From the NCBI RefSeq assembly GCF_034653355.1, contig NZ_JAYEER010000003.1, positions 1,426,001 through 1,490,000 on the forward strand: a stretch of DNA of 64,000 nt. The letters are read 5' to 3'. This stretch comes from Nitrospirillum sp034653355. Lineage in GTDB: Bacteria; Pseudomonadota; Alphaproteobacteria; Azospirillales; Azospirillaceae. Positions 24,838 through 33,456 of the stretch are shown here, piece after piece (within the stretch, counting starts at the first letter, position 1; each line of letters begins with the position of its first letter). The notes beneath the pieces were generated by a model. The model saw only the letters and a list, made by a program, of their open reading frames with translations. It did no database searches and was not told where the DNA came from. The position numbers and the translations under genes are program-made.

Positions 24838-25517
24838 CAGAAATAGCGCTCCCGGACTGTGATGACGTCACCGGGCTGGACCGGCGTCGTCGGTTCGGCG
24901 TCGACCTGGGTTTTGCTGCCGTCCTTGGCGGTGCGCTGCAGACGGAAGTCATCGTCGCGGGCGCGGTAGGTGAACCCGCCGGCCAGCGCGACGGCGTTCA
25001 GCACCGTCATGCCGGAGACGTAGGCGTAGCTGCCAGGGGTCTTGACCTCGCCCAGGATGTAGAAGGGCCGGTAGCTCAGCACTTCCACGCTCACATGGGG
25101 GTTCTTGATGTAGTTGGGGGACAGGCTGCCTTCCAGCGCCTTGCCCAGCTGGCCCGCCGTCAGCGAGCCGGCGTGCACCTGGCCCACCAGGGGGAAGGAC
25201 AGGGTGCCGGTGCCATCGACGGCGTATTCGCCGGACAGGTCCTGCTGGCCGAACACGGTGATGCGAACCCGGTCGCCCGGGCCCAGCTGATAGTCGGCGG
25301 CGGCGACGCCACCACCACCCACACCGGGGCTGGCGGGCGCACCGGGCTTGGACGCCGGGTCGTTGCTGGCGACAGCGCCCCCAGCGGTGACGTTCGGCGC
25401 CGGCGGCTGGCCGGCGTTCTGGGCGTAAGCCGTGTAGGGAAGCGCTAGGGCCCCGGCCACGACGGCCAGGACGGCCAGCCGGGGTGAGGATTTGCGGGAG
25501 AGGCGGGAAGGCAGCAT
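24837..25517 (-). CDS. Polysaccharide export protein (Wza-type, short)
   Basis: A 226-residue periplasmic/outer-membrane export protein. A signal peptide (about residues 1-33, AVLAVVAGALALPYTAYAQ) is followed by a Gly/Pro/Ala linker, the Poly_export domain DYQLGPGDRVRITVFGQQDL and an SLBB domain FYILGEVKTPGSYAYVSGMT. It lacks a lipobox and the long C-terminal part that forms the outer-membrane helical barrel of E. coli Wza (379 residues). It therefore probably needs a separate outer-membrane pore, plausibly the barrel encoded just upstream. The ATG at 25517 has AGAAGG upstream and gives a proper signal peptide; the frame is open further upstream. The stop overlaps the wzc-like start. Confidence 0.88.
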   Translation of the reverse strand: MLPSRLSRKSSPRLAVLAVVAGALALPYTAYAQNAGQPPAPNVTAGGAVASNDPASKPGAPASPGVGGGGVAAADYQLGPGDRVRITVFGQQDLSGEYAVDGTGTLSFPLVGQVHAGSLTAGQLGKALEGSLSPNYIKNPHVSVEVLSYRPFYILGEVKTPGSYAYVSGMTVLNAVALAGGFTYRARDDDFRLQRTAKDGSKTQVDAEPTTPVQPGDVITVRERYF

Positions 25518-25636
25518 TCCGGCACCTTCTGCTTGATCGGAGGCGGCCCGGCCGCCAAGGCGCCGGGCTCTCGTTTGTGGGTCTGGTGGTGACGGCCCGT
25601 TTTCGTGGGGCTCACACGATAGTTTTATCAAAAGTG

Positions 25637-25672
25637 GGGGGCGGCGGTTGTGATCAAACGGGGGCCGCCCCC
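25637..25672 (-). terminator. Rho-independent terminator after the barrel gene
   Basis: GGGGGCGGC (25637-25645) and GCCGCCCCC (25664-25672) form a perfect 9-bp GC stem with an 18-nt loop. Read on the minus strand the stem is followed by CACTTTTGAT, a short T-run. It lies between the stop of the outer-membrane barrel gene and the start of the Wza-type gene, so the two may be transcribed separately or with attenuation. Confidence 0.5.
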
Positions 25673-25711
25673 ACCTGCGCTGTGATCGCGATGGATACAG
25701 CCAGTATTCCC

Positions 25712-27076
25712 TTAAAGATGAAGGGTTAAGCCGACCAAGATGTTGTGGTCCGCATAGCCAATTCCGGTGCCATTAGACGACCGGATTTGGTAGTTGTAAC
25801 GTACGTTGATGGCGGTCATTTGATTCATCATGTATTTTCCGCCAAGACCAACGCCATAGACATCATCAGTTCGGCCTATATTTTGAAAATCGTCAGCCTC
25901 ATGGCTTAGCTGCAGGTGGAGGATAAGGTTGCGCAGCAATTCGTGGTCGGCCGCCACGGTTTCCTTGGTGGCGAAGTAGCCGGCGGCACCCACGACGATG
26001 GTCTCCTGGATGTCGCGGGTGATCTCACCGGTCACGGTGGTCAGCGGTGTCACGTTCCAGGTTATCTTGGCGCCGCCCGTGGGGGCGGAGAAGGTACCCA
26101 GGCGCGCGTCGTCGTAGTCCTGCGAGCGATATCCGGCGAACAGATCGATCGAGGTGATGCCCGTCAGGTTGTACTTGCCACCGACCAGGACGGTGTAGCC
26201 GTTGGAATTGCGGTTGAATCCGCTCATGTCCGATGTGCTGTCGTAGCTGCGGGTGTTGTAGGCGCCCTTTACATACAGCTCATACAGGCCCTGGATGGTA
26301 TAGCCGGTGCGGACGCTGACCTCGTTCTCATCATGGTTCTGGCGTTCCCACATGATGGCCCGGCCATCGAAGGTCTGGGCGTTGGTGAAGTCGTAGCGGT
26401 TGTAGCTGTCGCCCAGCTCGACGAACAGGTTGCCAAATTCCTTGTGCCCGACCACGTTGGCCGAGGCTTGGTTGTATTCGGTCGGGTCGGCCTGGCCGAC
26501 GATGTTGTTGGGCGAGGTGCGGGGCAGGTGCCACAGGCTGTAATCGGCGCCGCCGGATATCCACGCGTCGTGGTAGACCTCCAGCCGGCCGTCCGCCCCG
26601 ATGTCATAGTTGGCGTAGTTCTCGCGGCTGTGCTGGGCGTACCAGTCGATGTCGCCGCTGGCGTGCAGGTTCAACTGGTGCACGTTCCAGTTGGACTTCA
26701 GCTCCAGCTTGGGCTGAAGCACCGTGATCAGGTCGCTGGTGTCATGCCCCTGCGTCGCATAGATGTTGCTGTCGAACACCTCATCCAGCGTGACGCTGGG
26801 ATAAAGGATGAAGCCGCCCACCCGGATGCCCGGCGGGTCGAATTCCGGGTGTTGGCGGGTGGCCACCGTCTCGTCCGGCGACGTTTCCGTCTGGGCGTTG
26901 GCGGGGACGGCGGCCAGGCCGCCGGTCAGCGCCAGCCCGGCCGCGGCCAACAGCAGGCGCCGTTTCAGGCCGTCGGCCTCCGTCGTCTCTGCGGCCGGGT
27001 GGAGGCGGGCGAGAGGGCGATCGTACATCACCTTCCCGAACGACGGGATGGAATGGCGTCGATGGTATGCAGGCAT
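25712..27076 (-). CDS. Outer-membrane beta-barrel protein of the polysaccharide locus
   Basis: A 454-residue outer-membrane beta-barrel protein. A hydrophobic signal-like stretch RRLLLAAAGLALTGGLAAVP at about residues 39-58 ends in ANAQ. Alternating aromatic-rich strands follow (WYAQHSRENYANYD, GGADYSLWHLP, VNVRYNYQIRSS-like repeats), ending HNILVGLTLHL with a terminal aromatic/hydrophobic pattern as in barrels. The family (BBP2-type) is common next to short Wza genes. The ATG at 27076 has GAGGT upstream, though it leaves a long segment before the signal; an ATG at 27028 is an alternative. A role as the outer-membrane pore for the polymer is inferred from context. Confidence 0.78.
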   Translation of the reverse strand: MPAYHRRHSIPSFGKVMYDRPLARLHPAAETTEADGLKRRLLLAAAGLALTGGLAAVPANAQTETSPDETVATRQHPEFDPPGIRVGGFILYPSVTLDEVFDSNIYATQGHDTSDLITVLQPKLELKSNWNVHQLNLHASGDIDWYAQHSRENYANYDIGADGRLEVYHDAWISGGADYSLWHLPRTSPNNIVGQADPTEYNQASANVVGHKEFGNLFVELGDSYNRYDFTNAQTFDGRAIMWERQNHDENEVSVRTGYTIQGLYELYVKGAYNTRSYDSTSDMSGFNRNSNGYTVLVGGKYNLTGITSIDLFAGYRSQDYDDARLGTFSAPTGGAKITWNVTPLTTVTGEITRDIQETIVVGAAGYFATKETVAADHELLRNLILHLQLSHEADDFQNIGRTDDVYGVGLGGKYMMNQMTAINVRYNYQIRSSNGTGIGYADHNILVGLTLHL

Positions 27077-27181
27077 CGGATTTGACCTCGGGCTTGGCGC
27101 GTTGCCCTTGCGGGACCGCGTCTTGGTTTAAAACGGGTTGCCCCCCGTTCCCCGCCCGTTTCCGCGTCAATTGGCTCCCTC

Positions 27182-27201
27182 TCCCGGGTTGGGTCCCGGG
27201 A
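27182..27201 (-). terminator. GC hairpin after manC
   Basis: TCCCGGG (27182-27188) and CCCGGGA (27195-27201) form a 7-bp stem with a 6-nt loop, 13 bp beyond the manC stop on the minus strand. No T-tract follows, so termination strength is uncertain. Confidence 0.35.
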
Positions 27202-27214
27202 AATGGGGCCGCGC

Positions 27215-28678
27215 TCACGCGCGGCCGTAGGTATCGGACAGACGCACGATGTCGTCTTCGCCCAGATAAGCGCCAGATTGCACTTCTATCAGGTGCAGGG
27301 GCAGTTTGCCGGGGTTCTCCAGGCGGTGCTCCATGCCGATGGGGATGTGAACGAACTCGTTCTCCCGCACCAGGCGGTTCTCGCCGTCGCGCTGCACCAA
27401 CGCGGTGCCCTGGACGACGATCCAATGTTCCGCGCGGTGGTGATGCTTCTGCAGGCTGAGGCGCGCGCCCGGCTTCACCATGATGCGCTTCACCTGGAAG
27501 CGGTAACCGATGTCCACGGCACGGTAATAGCCCCACGGCCGGTAGACCGTGGTGTGGTGGGTTTCCTCCGACCGGTTGCGGCGGCGCAACTGCTCCACCA
27601 CCTTGCCCACGTTCTTGGCGTGGGCGGCGTCGGCGACCAGCAGGGCGTCGTCGGTGGCGACGATCACCAGGTTCTCCACGCCGATGGCGGCCACCAGGCG
27701 GCCGTCGGAATGAACGTAGCTGTTCTTCACGTCCTGCAGGATGACGTCGCCCTGCTCGACATTGCCGTCGTCGTCCTTGTGGCTGACATCCCACAGCGAC
27801 CGCCAGGAGCCGACGTCGCACCAGGCCATCTCCACCGGGATGACGGCGGCCTTGTCCGTGTGTTCCATGACCGCGTGGTCGATGGACAGCGAGGCGGCGG
27901 CGGTGAAGCAGGCCTCGTCCAGACGGAAAAAGCCGTTATCCTCCTTGCCGGCGGAGATGGCCTCGCGCACGGCGGTCACCATGTCCGGCTGCAGGCGTTC
28001 CAGCTCGGCGATATACTGTCGGGCGGACATCAGGAAGATGCCGCTGTTCCACAGGTAGTTGCCGCTGGCCAGGTAGCGTTCCGCCGTCTCCGCGTTGGGC
28101 TTTTCGGCGAAATGCTCGACCGCGCGCACACCGTCCACGCCCGCCAGCGGGGCGCCGGTGCGGATGTAGCCGTAGCCGGTCTCGGGCTTGTCGGGCACGA
28201 CACCGAAGGTGACCAGGTGACCGGCCTGCGCCGCCGGCACGCCCTTGGCCACCGCCAGGTAGAAGTCGGGCAGCGAGCCGATCAGATGGTCACAGGGCTG
28301 GGCCAGCATCAGGGCGTCGGGGTCGCGATCCATCAGCCACAGCGCGACGGCGGCGATGGCCGGCGCCGTGTTGCGGGCGGCACTTTCCAGGATGATGGTC
28401 TGGGGCTGGATTCCGATCCCGTGCAGCTGCTCGTGGATCATGAACCGGTGTTCCTCGTTGCAGATGACGACGGGGTCGGCGAAACCGGCGTCGCCCAGGC
28501 TGCGCGCGGCCGTCTCCTGCAACAGGGTCCGGTCCGAGGTCAGCGCCAGGAACTGCTTGGGATGGATCGCCCGGGAGAGGGGCCATAACCGGGTGCCGGC
28601 GCCGCCGGACAGGAGAACCGGATGGATTTGCGTGGTCCGCAGGGCCCGGGTGGACACGCGCTCCGTCACGTCATGCAT
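27215..28678 (-). CDS. manC: Mannose-1-phosphate guanylyltransferase / mannose-6-phosphate isomerase
   Basis: A 487-residue bifunctional enzyme that makes GDP-mannose. The N-terminal nucleotidyltransferase has PVLLSGGAGTRLWPLSR, then ETGYGYIRTG and HFAEKPNAETAERY. The C-terminal cupin isomerase domain has RPWGYYRAVDIG, KPGARLSLQKHHHRAEHWIV and EVQSGAYLGEDDIVRLSDTY. This full-length two-domain form is the AlgA/XanB/ManC type. Its product feeds gmd and fcl at 7.5-9.6 kb and any mannosyl transfer. It lies between the barrel gene and the sulfatase on the same strand, with 264 bp of non-coding DNA upstream. Confidence 0.95.
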   Translation of the reverse strand: MHDVTERVSTRALRTTQIHPVLLSGGAGTRLWPLSRAIHPKQFLALTSDRTLLQETAARSLGDAGFADPVVICNEEHRFMIHEQLHGIGIQPQTIILESAARNTAPAIAAVALWLMDRDPDALMLAQPCDHLIGSLPDFYLAVAKGVPAAQAGHLVTFGVVPDKPETGYGYIRTGAPLAGVDGVRAVEHFAEKPNAETAERYLASGNYLWNSGIFLMSARQYIAELERLQPDMVTAVREAISAGKEDNGFFRLDEACFTAAASLSIDHAVMEHTDKAAVIPVEMAWCDVGSWRSLWDVSHKDDDGNVEQGDVILQDVKNSYVHSDGRLVAAIGVENLVIVATDDALLVADAAHAKNVGKVVEQLRRRNRSEETHHTTVYRPWGYYRAVDIGYRFQVKRIMVKPGARLSLQKHHHRAEHWIVVQGTALVQRDGENRLVRENEFVHIPIGMEHRLENPGKLPLHLIEVQSGAYLGEDDIVRLSDTYGRA

Positions 28679-28891
28679 TTTATGAATGCTCCGCTTCAGG
28701 GTGGGAACCTTTGCAGATCACGCTACGGGGCAGGCTTTACGGGGGCCAGTGACCAAGCCGTGGCCGGGGATCCGGGCATTGGGAACCGGGATCGGCGGGC
28801 GCATGGGGTGTACGTCTTTGCGCTCAGAAAGGGTAGGACGGTGGCGCCCGCTTTCAAGGGCGGGTGTGGCGTGTCGGCGCAAACACGGCAA

Positions 28892-28913
28892 CGCCGCCCG
28901 TTTCGGAGCGGCG
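28892..28913 (-). terminator. Hairpin after the sulfatase gene
   Basis: CGCCGC (28892-28897) pairs with GCGGCG (28908-28913), and inside it CCG pairs with CGG around a TTT loop with one bulged A. It begins 29 bp beyond the sulfatase stop on the minus strand and is followed there by TTGCCGTGTTT. A terminator is plausible. Confidence 0.4.
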
Positions 28914-28942
28914 CTGCACGTTATCGGCGATGTTGTGACGGG

Positions 28943-30943
28943 TCAGGGCGCCAGCGGCGGCAGGTCCCGCGCCTCCAGCCGGGCCAGCAGGTCGGCCAGG
29001 CTGTCGGCGTCCGCCTGGACGGCGGCGCGGGTGGTCCAGCCCGGCAGGTCATGGCGCGCCGTGGGGGGCGAGGTCCGCACCTGGACCAGGCTGACGGTCT
29101 CGTTCGGATCGTGCCGCAGGTCGTACATTTCCCATTCCTGGGGCACGCGGCCATCGGGGTCGTGATAGCGCGCCAGCTTGAAATCGGGGGTGCGCACGCA
29201 GCGGACATGGTTGGGCTGGCGCACCGGCCCCGGCGTCAGGCCGGGCACGGGGCCCTTGCCATGCGACCCCTCACGCACGGCGGCCACCGTGGCGTCGAAC
29301 ACGGCGAACTGGGCGTAGGACGCGGTCTCATGCGGGTCGCCGATCGGCGGCAGCGGCTTGGTGATCTCATCATCCGTGATGAACAGCACGCCCCGGCGCG
29401 GCAGGCCGTCGGGTTCCGTCACCACGTCGGTTTCCCCCCGGATCAGGGGGGCGAGATTGGCGCCCGGCAGCGGCGGGACTGGCCCGCGGGCCGCCGCCAG
29501 CCGGCGGGCGGTCTGCTCCTGGTCCACCCCGGCCAGGCCCAGGATGGTGGGCACGATGTCGATGTGGCTGGTCACCTGGTCCAACTGCCGCAGGCCGCCT
29601 GGCACCTGGTGCGCCGACCTGGGGAACTGCACCACGACCGGAACGTGCAGCGCCTCCTGATAGGCGGTGTGCCATTTCTCGATCATCATGCCGTGGGCGG
29701 CGGCATATTCGCCGTGGTCGGCCAGAAAGACGACGATGGTGTTCTCCGCCAGACCCGATTCCTCAAGCGTGCGCAACACGCGGTCGATCTGAGCGTCCAC
29801 CACGGCATGCAGATAGGCGTACAGCTGAATGAAGTCCCGCGCCGAGGCGCCGGGGTCGTCGGCCAGCTGGAACGGGATGCAGCTTTTCAGCGTGACCGCC
29901 ACGGCCGCGTCCATCTTGTCGGCCGGAACGGCGCCGCCCGCGCCGGTGCCCACCTTGGCCGACAGTGCCAGGCCCATCTTGTAGGCGTAGTCGTATTGGC
30001 AGGACGGCTTGGCCGCCAAATCCTCGTCCAGGGTGGGCGGGTTGTGGGCGCAGGCTTGCGGGAAGCCCAAGGGGTTCAGGGCGACCTGCAGGGTGCCGCC
30101 GGTGGGCGGGGGCGTGCGGTCGCCTTGCAGGGGCACGGTCAGGGGACCGAAGACCGATTGCGTGGCGCCCACCGTCTGGCCGTTGGGCAGGGTGACGGGC
30201 GTGCCGCTGTCCGACGGCAAGGCCTGGGCGATCACCGCCGGATATGTCGCGATGTCATGGGGATTGGCGAAGGAGGCGACGGCGAACCAGGGGCGCGCCT
30301 TGGACGCGTCCGGTGCGGACTGGTTGGGCGCCTTCTCGCTTTTGACCGCGGCGGCCCGGTCGTAGTCCAGCCCAAGCGCCTTGCGCCGCAGGAAGGTGCA
30401 GACGGAGTCGGCGAAGCCGATGTCGCGGTAGGTGCCCAGGTTGTTGGGCGATGCGCCGTGCGGTTCCGGATAGGATTCTTCCCAGTCGTCGAAGCCGTAG
30501 GCCTGAAGGCTATGGTCGGGCGGATTGCTGACGTGCCATTTGCCGAAATAGTGGGTGCTGTAACCGGCGGCCCGCATCCAACTGCCCAGCGTGGGGATGC
30601 CATCGGGGGCCAGCCAGGGGAAATTGGCGGCGTCGCCGTTCTTGAACAGGCCGTCGGTCTGGGTCACGCCCGTACGCGTGCCGTACTGGCCGGTGTAGAT
30701 CGTGGCCCGGCTGGGGGTGCAGGCGCTGGCGGCGATGGTGTGGTTGCGCAGCACGACCGCGTTACGGCGCAGGCGCAGCAGGCCGGGGAAGAAGGCGGCA
30801 TAGGGGTTGTGGGCGTCCACCGCGCCCTGGAAGCCCAGGATCTGCTTCAGCGCCTCCGCGAAGCCGCCCTCGGGGCCGTAGGAGAAGCGGGGAAAGCGAT
30901 ACTGATCGCTGGTGACCAGCAGGATGTTGGGGCTCGTGCTCAT
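28943..30943 (-). CDS. Sulfatase (type I, Cys-type)
   Basis: A 666-residue alkaline-phosphatase-superfamily sulfatase. The metal/active-site start is NILLVTSDQ (residues 6-14). The formylglycine motif is Cys75-Thr-Pro-Ser-Arg79 in ASACTPSRATIYTGQYG, so a maturase is needed. Later motifs are HYFGKWHV, VVFLADHGEYAAAHGMMIEK and HVPVVVQFP. About 35 extra residues lie between the first motif and the CTPSR motif. No signal peptide is visible, which is unusual for a sulfatase acting on an exported glycan. The ATG at 30943 has GGGAGGG upstream. It sits in the polysaccharide locus, behind its own promoter (31033-31061), but its substrate is unknown. Confidence 0.87.
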   Translation of the reverse strand: MSTSPNILLVTSDQYRFPRFSYGPEGGFAEALKQILGFQGAVDAHNPYAAFFPGLLRLRRNAVVLRNHTIAASACTPSRATIYTGQYGTRTGVTQTDGLFKNGDAANFPWLAPDGIPTLGSWMRAAGYSTHYFGKWHVSNPPDHSLQAYGFDDWEESYPEPHGASPNNLGTYRDIGFADSVCTFLRRKALGLDYDRAAAVKSEKAPNQSAPDASKARPWFAVASFANPHDIATYPAVIAQALPSDSGTPVTLPNGQTVGATQSVFGPLTVPLQGDRTPPPTGGTLQVALNPLGFPQACAHNPPTLDEDLAAKPSCQYDYAYKMGLALSAKVGTGAGGAVPADKMDAAVAVTLKSCIPFQLADDPGASARDFIQLYAYLHAVVDAQIDRVLRTLEESGLAENTIVVFLADHGEYAAAHGMMIEKWHTAYQEALHVPVVVQFPRSAHQVPGGLRQLDQVTSHIDIVPTILGLAGVDQEQTARRLAAARGPVPPLPGANLAPLIRGETDVVTEPDGLPRRGVLFITDDEITKPLPPIGDPHETASYAQFAVFDATVAAVREGSHGKGPVPGLTPGPVRQPNHVRCVRTPDFKLARYHDPDGRVPQEWEMYDLRHDPNETVSLVQVRTSPPTARHDLPGWTTRAAVQADADSLADLLARLEARDLPPLAP

Positions 30944-31032
30944 GGCGATACGTCCCTCCCGTTTTGGACGCCGCCTGTCCCGGTGCTCCCCTGTCACGAG
31001 GCCGCAACTAATGCGCGTTTTAGCGGCGGATC

Positions 31033-31061
31033 ACTATAACGAAAACGGCTCATTTCGCCAA
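31033..31061 (-). promoter_or_regulatory. Predicted promoter of the sulfatase gene
   Basis: On the minus strand TTGGCG (31056-31061) and TATAGT (31033-31038) are 17 bp apart, a good sigma70-type match, in the AT-rich 151-bp gap between the kinase stop and the sulfatase start. This is a sequence match only. Confidence 0.5.
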
Positions 31062-31094
31062 GAATTTTCACCCAGAGATTGTTATTGTTGCTAC

Positions 31095-32639
31095 TTAGGT
31101 CGCGGATGGCAGGACGATATGGACCTTCAGGCCGCCGCCAATGCGGTTGGTGGCCGTGACCGTGCCGCCCAACGCCTCGACGTTGCGCTTCACGATCCAC
31201 AGGCCGAGACCGGCATGGCCGGGCGACCCGGCCTTGGCGTCGCGGCGGGCGTGGTCGGGCGGGCGCAGGGAGAAATAGCGGTCGAAGATGTTGTCGATCT
31301 TGTCCGGGTCGATGCCGGGGCCGCTGTCTTCGATGGTCAGGTTGATGACACCGTCCTCCTCCTGCAGGCGCACGGCGATGGCGCCCGCGTCGGGGGTGAA
31401 GCTGACGGCGTTGTCCAGGATGTTCTCCACCACCACGGCCAGGGCGACCTTGCCGGCGCGGACCAACACGTCCGGCGGCAGCTGGCGGCTGAGGCGGATC
31501 TGCCGGGCCACCAGCACCTCGCGGTAGCTTTTTAGGATGTCGGCCACGATCTGCGTCAGGTCCACCGCCTCGCGCGGCGATTCGATCATGTCCGCCATGG
31601 TGTTGTCCAAACACTGCGAGGCGGAGATCAGGGCCTTCAGCCGGTCCAGCGACAGCTCGATCAGCTCGGCGGCGCGCTTGCCCCGCGCGTGCTCCGCCGG
31701 GATCAGGCGTTTCAGGGGCTCCAGGCAGGCCTGGATGGTGGCGACGGGTCCCTTGAAGGAATGCGCGTTGTCCTCCGCCGTCTGGCGGATGACGCCGGCC
31801 ACATGGTGCAGGTCGTGGACCAGGCCGTCGAAGTCATGGGCCACGCTGTCCAGCTCGGGGATGGCGTTGCGGCTGGCGAAGGTGTTGCCGGCCACCCGGC
31901 CCTGGCGGATTTCACGCGCGACATGGCGGAAATGGCGGATATGACGGCGCACGGACAGGGCGGTCAGCAGGGCGATGACGGCCACGGCCAGGTACAGCAT
32001 CAGCGACAGCCGCACTTGCGGCGTCTGCCAATAAGGGCGACCGATGGCCGTGGCCAGCAGTTCGGACGTGACGTGGGAGGAGACCAGGACCCAGCAGCCC
32101 CAGCGGCTCTGGATGGGCACGACGGAGGTCAGTATCTCCTCATGGCCCGTCGGCTGGGTGTAGCGGATGTCCACGGGCTTGTCCCAAGTGCAACTCTCCG
32201 CCACCTGGGAAACGATGCCGTGGCGCTGAAGGTTGTCCAGCGTGGCGCCCAGATCCGCCATGCCGACCTTGGGCGCCGAGGCCAAAAAGTAGAAGCCGCC
32301 GTCCTGGCCGGCGGCTCCTCCCTTGGGCTGGAACATCAGTTTCAGGTTGGTGCCGTCACCGTCGTATTTGGCCAGCTCCTCGTTCAAGGACGCGGTGGGC
32401 GGGCCGCTTTCGCGGTTCAGCAGCGGCTTCAGGGCCTGGGCGATCAGCCAGCTGCTGTACCTCAGGTTCTTGGTGACAATCTCCCTTTCCTTGCGGTTCG
32501 CCGTTTCGAATTGGCCATACAGGATGAAGGGAAGGGCCGCGAAGATGACGAGCAGGAAGCCCAGTCTAACCGTGAGTGATCCGGATATCCTGCGGGCGGC
32601 CCACGTCAGACGCTGTGGCGTCGACGGCTGCCGGGTCAC
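31095..32639 (-). CDS. Sensor histidine kinase
   Basis: A membrane histidine kinase of about 514 residues. A first transmembrane segment (VRLGFLLVIFAALPFILYGQ) is followed by a periplasmic sensor domain with one Trp-rich part (VPIQSRWGCWVLVSSHV), a second segment (LMLYLAVAVIALLTALSV), and a HAMP-like linker. The H-box reads DNAHSFKGPVATI. The ATPase has the N-box VVENILDNAV, G1 DSGPGIDPDKID and G2 HAGLGLWIVKRN. The start is uncertain: the frame opens inside the upstream response-regulator gene, with candidate starts at 32639 (GTG, used here), 32699 and 32753 (ATG). It forms an operon with the response regulator and lipoprotein genes. The signal is unknown. Confidence 0.87.
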   Translation of the reverse strand: MTRQPSTPQRLTWAARRISGSLTVRLGFLLVIFAALPFILYGQFETANRKEREIVTKNLRYSSWLIAQALKPLLNRESGPPTASLNEELAKYDGDGTNLKLMFQPKGGAAGQDGGFYFLASAPKVGMADLGATLDNLQRHGIVSQVAESCTWDKPVDIRYTQPTGHEEILTSVVPIQSRWGCWVLVSSHVTSELLATAIGRPYWQTPQVRLSLMLYLAVAVIALLTALSVRRHIRHFRHVAREIRQGRVAGNTFASRNAIPELDSVAHDFDGLVHDLHHVAGVIRQTAEDNAHSFKGPVATIQACLEPLKRLIPAEHARGKRAAELIELSLDRLKALISASQCLDNTMADMIESPREAVDLTQIVADILKSYREVLVARQIRLSRQLPPDVLVRAGKVALAVVVENILDNAVSFTPDAGAIAVRLQEEDGVINLTIEDSGPGIDPDKIDNIFDRYFSLRPPDHARRDAKAGSPGHAGLGLWIVKRNVEALGGTVTATNRIGGGLKVHIVLPSAT

Positions 32640-33456
32640 GCCATCGGTAGCCGAAGGCCGCGAAATTCTCAATTTCCGCAAAGCCACGATCGATAGCATT
32701 GAACTTGCTCCGGATCCGCTTGATCGACGAGCGCACGTTGGTCCGGAAGCCATCCTCGCCGCTGCCGGCGACGAAGCCGCTCCAGTGCACGCGGTCGTAG
32801 ATGGCCCTGTAGGTGACGTGCTCGCCCAGATTGGCCACCATGAACTCGACGATACTAAATTCGGTAACCGTAAGCATCACGTCGCGACCCTGCCAAAAGG
32901 CTCGGTTGACCTTAGGCTTAAGGGTAAGCTTTCCACATATGATCTCGTCACCGGCCGTGGTCGTGGGGGTGAGGGCCGCCGCCGCGGGCGGTTGCAGGAT
33001 CAGGCGGATGCGCCGGGCCAGCACCGACATGCCGCGGGTCTTGTCGATGAAGTCGACCGCGCCGCGATCCAGGGCCAGCGTCTCGTTCGCGGGCATGGAC
33101 ATGCCGGTCAGGAAGATCACCGGGATGCGGCAGCCGCGCCGCCGCAGGTCGGGCAGCAGGTCGATGCCCAGGGTCCGTTCCAGGCACCAGTCGATGACCA
33201 GGATGTCGGCGGCGCCGTCATCCAGGCCCGAGCCGTCCGCGCTGGTCAGGTGGGTGATCAACGACTTCGCGTCGGGGAAGCCGGTGACGGTGAAGCCGAG
33301 ATCCTCCAGCTCGCCCGTGGCCGCCTCGCGGAAGGCCTCGTCATCGTCGACAAGGACCACGCGGGCCGGCACGGCCGGCAGGACGTCATTTGGCTTGAGC
33401 CACGGACCGGAGGTCGGCCAGGCAGTAGCGTTTGCGGTCGCCGATGTCATTGTCAC
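32566..33456 (-). CDS. OmpR-type response regulator
   Basis: A 296-residue response regulator with a receiver domain at about residues 31-150. It has the acidic pocket Asp37-39, phospho-acceptor Asp89 in LVIDWCLERT, Thr117 and Lys139. An OmpR-type winged helix follows (about 170-280: RDVMLTVTEFSIVEFMVANL and SSIKRIRSKFNAID). The first 30 residues are extra and a GTG at 33372 is an alternative start. The gene overlaps the preceding lipoprotein gene by 71 bp and the following kinase gene, so all are coupled. Target genes may include the polysaccharide genes around it, but no binding site can be defined. Confidence 0.88.
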   Translation of the reverse strand: MTMTSATANATAWPTSGPWLKPNDVLPAVPARVVLVDDDEAFREAATGELEDLGFTVTGFPDAKSLITHLTSADGSGLDDGAADILVIDWCLERTLGIDLLPDLRRRGCRIPVIFLTGMSMPANETLALDRGAVDFIDKTRGMSVLARRIRLILQPPAAAALTPTTTAGDEIICGKLTLKPKVNRAFWQGRDVMLTVTEFSIVEFMVANLGEHVTYRAIYDRVHWSGFVAGSGEDGFRTNVRSSIKRIRSKFNAIDRGFAEIENFAAFGYRWRDPAAVDATASDVGRPQDIRITHG

